Below, one piece after another: positions 61,701 through 64,000 of a DNA stretch of 64,000 bases. This DNA is from Gyrodactylus bullatarudis (Eukaryota > Platyhelminthes > Monogenea > Gyrodactylidea > Gyrodactylidae): NCBI GenBank assembly GCA_012064415.1, contig SSNU01000127.1, positions 699,152 through 763,151 on the forward strand, given 5' to 3'. Within the stretch, counting starts at the first letter, position 1; the number at the start of each line of letters is the position of its first letter. The notes under the pieces were generated by a model. That model worked only from the letters and a program-made list of their open reading frames with translations. It had not been told where the DNA came from and ran no database searches. Both the position numbers and the translations under genes were made by a program.

Positions 61701-63272
61701 TTCATGTGGAAAAGTTAAGTTAGAAGAAACTGAACCTGTATTCTCAAATAAAAACTCACTATCGAAATAATCATTGAGAACAATGGATGATTGTTCATCT
61801 GGGACAATGCCTTGAAAAAAGAAGAATTTTAATCAAATAGAACTCAAGTAAGGAATTACGATAATTCTATTCTGAAAAATTATCCAAAAATATTTAGCTC
61901 AAATAGAACATCAAGATGATTTTGGACGAAAAATCAATTTAACATAATTTGTTTTATTTAACGGAGTCAATAAAATTAAACGGCTCGATAATTGATCAAA
62001 ACTGGCCAAGAAGAAAGAAAATCAGGTTTGAAGAAATGTTTAGAATCTGGAAACCTCTCTTTTTCAAGGATGATTGTTGAAATTTTCGAAATAGGGATTC
62101 TAAGCTTGGAACTTAATTAGCAGAAGAATGAAAATTGAAAAATTAATTTCTCACCCAAATCTTTATTTATGAAGAGTATGAAAAACTGAAAATCTCTGTC
62201 AACATTCTTTTTATGTGTACCCATCTGTCTGACGATACAAATTCCATCGATTGACGATTTTGAGAGATAATAGTTCGAATAATATACATTTTCGAATAAT
62301 ACAAATTCTGTACGGTAGTGAATTTTGAATAATGAACAGGATTTTGATTTTGTCTATAAAATAATAAATATGAAATTTTTATTTGATTTTAATTAACCTA
62401 TTGATGTTTTAAAATAAGAATGACTGTATTTTTGGTGCCGATTTTTCAATGTTTAAAAACCTTTGACAGTTTATTAGTTTGGCAGATTCAAAGTTTAAAT
62501 TGATAAAAACCCAAAACTTACTTTAGTAATATTATTCAGATTTCAGTTTAATTGCTAAATTTTAGGTTTAATGAAAATATTGAAATGGTTTCGGCACCGA
62601 AAGGCTTGAGAAAGATGATTCCTCTTCATCTCATTTCAAGAATTGAAAATAAGCTAGGTTCATAAAATAAAGGGATATCTGCAAAATTGGTGACCCTGAA
62701 TCAATTCAAAATATCATGAATTCTTAAAGAAGAATTTTTCCCTACTCAAAAGAGGATATACAAAGGCAAATTCGAGTGAATAGAAATCAGTACTCAGAAA
62801 TAGTCCTAAATAAAAATGATTACTTTTATTATAATCATGAAAATACTTATGGAGGGTTAAGATTTTAGGATAGAGATAGAGGAAAAGATTTGTATTTTTA
62901 GATTAAATAGTTGACATTAAGTCTTGTTACAAAAATATCCTCCTAAATGTCTACATAATAAATATAGAAGAACTAAACTAATTGGAAATGTGTCATTTTC
63001 TCTGTCAATAAATAAACTTCTTAATGGACATAAAAATGATTTACGGTTAATTTCAACTCTTTCCTTCTATTCTTCTCTGAAATTGTGAGGAAAAGGCCAG
63101 GATTTGATTTTGATTCAAGAGAGAATATCCCAACACCCTCTTCTTCGTGGACTAGCCATTTTGAAGTCAAATTTTTGTCTCCATAACATATGACGACCTT
63201 GTTGGAGTCAATTGAGAGATATTGACTGGTATTTGTATTAATGTAGGCCTCCTTTGAATCTGTATGTGATAT
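58759..63272 (-). CDS. Beta-trefoil-like plus PLAT-domain protein (LOXHD1-like), 5' part missing
   Basis: Eight exons rebuilt, reading right to left: 63272-63045, 62353-62155, 61810-61760, 61691-61546, 61511-61419, 60805-60297, 59043-58859 and 58823-58759. All joins keep phase and give 491 aa to a TGA stop at 58759. The first two exons read like beta-trefoil strands (SQYLSIDSNKVVICYGD, then SNPGLFLTI). Two PLAT/LH2-like domains follow: one around WKVSFRNSCPVENTNIILFI to KIRLEV and WKFEKVFLENL, one around VIIGHICDCGRRIL, DINAIDLGEITSVIIG and YGITIKRISI. The tail ends in a short charged helix. PLAT domains mediate membrane or protein binding; multi-PLAT proteins such as LOXHD1 act in hair cells and cilia. 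The first exon begins with an acceptor, so upstream exons lie in or beyond the last 700 bases. Confidence 0.6.
59044..60296 (-). other. Large intron of the PLAT-domain gene
   Basis: About 1.25 kb between a gtaagt donor and a tttttttag-type acceptor. Plus-strand frames at 59260-59502 and 59469-59654 have hydrophobic stretches but no start context, homologue or splice partner, and were not called. Confidence 0.5.
61215..61370. repeat. Family-1 fold-back arm
   Basis: Carries the atttggcgccag centre, the caaatggtaaaattaggcaa block and the tttaacatgtttgaattatt, then gatgaaaaaa end shared with other family-1 arms. It lies in a PLAT-gene intron and has lost its outer tip. Confidence 0.55.
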
Positions 63273-64000
63273 CTAAGAGGAGATTAAGACATAATAAAAT
63301 ACAGTACAAATTTTAAATGTTGCAAAAAGAATTCAAATATCTTTATTTTTTCATTTCTCGTGGTAAAATTTATTCAAAAATTTTGTCGCAAGTTCAGAAA
63401 TTGTCATTTTCAATCAAAATTTTGTATGTCAGAGCGTTCTTGTTCTGTACTAAAAACTAATTAACGAAGAAATTGTGTAAAATTCTTTCTAAGTCATAAC
63501 TTATCAGTGATAAGTTACAAAAACATTCAGCCTGAAATTTGAGGATAATATGAAACTATAAAATTAAAAATACACTTCTTATTACTTATGTAAAAAGATT
63601 ATCTGAAGACAGAAGAATCAAACAACTCTTCATTTAAAACTGTATAATAAAACCCTTTAAGTCGGCAGAAATGCATTCCTAGAAATTTACTGAACCGTAT
63701 TCCTCTTCTATTAACTAATAAATATTATTTCAAAAATATGAAATATAAACATGATTAATTATTATTTTCCTTTGAATTAATTTGCGTTAAACACGAATTA
63801 TCTGACTGTGGGAACCTGACTGATTACAAATTAGTCATGTCTCTTATTAGGGTTGAATTAAAAATAGTTGACCCCTAATTGTTAACCAAGGTTTCTAACC
63901 AAATTACATATATTTGCACACGATTTATTCCCTTTTAGGTATCTCAGGATATCGATGTCTGACCTCTTGGGTAGTAATCCAACGATAAAATTTATATTTT
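63273..64000. other. Right edge of window
   Basis: No exon could be placed with confidence. Since the PLAT gene's first visible exon opens with a splice acceptor, this stretch is probably intron, with earlier exons farther right. Confidence 0.4.

Overview
The window is nuclear DNA from an animal, about 70% A+T by eye. The evidence is split genes with GT-AG introns and a set of animal proteins: a four-span CD20-like/ENTREP-type protein, a Tubby-domain protein, a PP1 glycogen-targeting subunit, the AAA ATPase ATAD1/Msp1, a UBA-containing USP24-type deubiquitinase, eIF3b and a PLAT-domain protein. Many introns are only 25-40 nt. Short introns, high A+T and a Penelope-like retroelement would suit a small-genome invertebrate such as a flatworm or another reduced lophotrochozoan. 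The sequence does not settle the species, and I recognised no tRNA, rRNA, CRISPR array or bacterial or viral gene.

Layout. 1-2.9 kb: repeat-rich, no gene seen. 2.9-4.5 kb (+): single-exon ENTREP/FAM189-like membrane protein. 4.5-12.2 kb: sparse, with a few doubtful exons. 12.2-13.3 kb (+): two-exon protein with a pogo/CENP-B-type DNA-binding region. 13.3-16.4 kb: empty. 16.4-30.4 kb is a dense core of six genes: an unknown helical protein (-), a 1022-aa polytopic membrane protein (+, 13 exons rebuilt), ATAD1 (+), an unknown nuclear-type protein ending in a SUMO-interaction-like motif (-), a Tubby-like protein (+) and a PP1 regulatory subunit 3-like protein (+). 32.5-34.1 kb: a 5'-truncated Penelope-like element. 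35.7-55.9 kb (-): one large USP24-type gene whose introns carry fold-back repeats and, on the other strand, a possible small secreted-peptide gene. 56.1-58.5 kb (+): eIF3b. 58.8-63.3 kb (-): 3' part of a beta-trefoil-like plus PLAT (LOXHD1-like) gene that seems to run off the right edge.

Genes sit either head to head 128-156 bp apart (three pairs) or tail to tail 174-255 bp apart (two pairs), so shared promoters are likely. The polytopic-protein gene ends 29 nt before a good splice acceptor that opens the ATAD1 transcript, an arrangement that could be an operon resolved by trans-splicing. The genes do not form one pathway; they cover translation, ubiquitin removal, outer-membrane protein quality control, glycogen control and membrane or cilium biology.

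The other main theme is short fold-back (MITE-like) elements. At least three arm families recur in introns and intergenic DNA. Exon joins were made by hand from splice consensus, reading phase and family similarity, so they are predictions.
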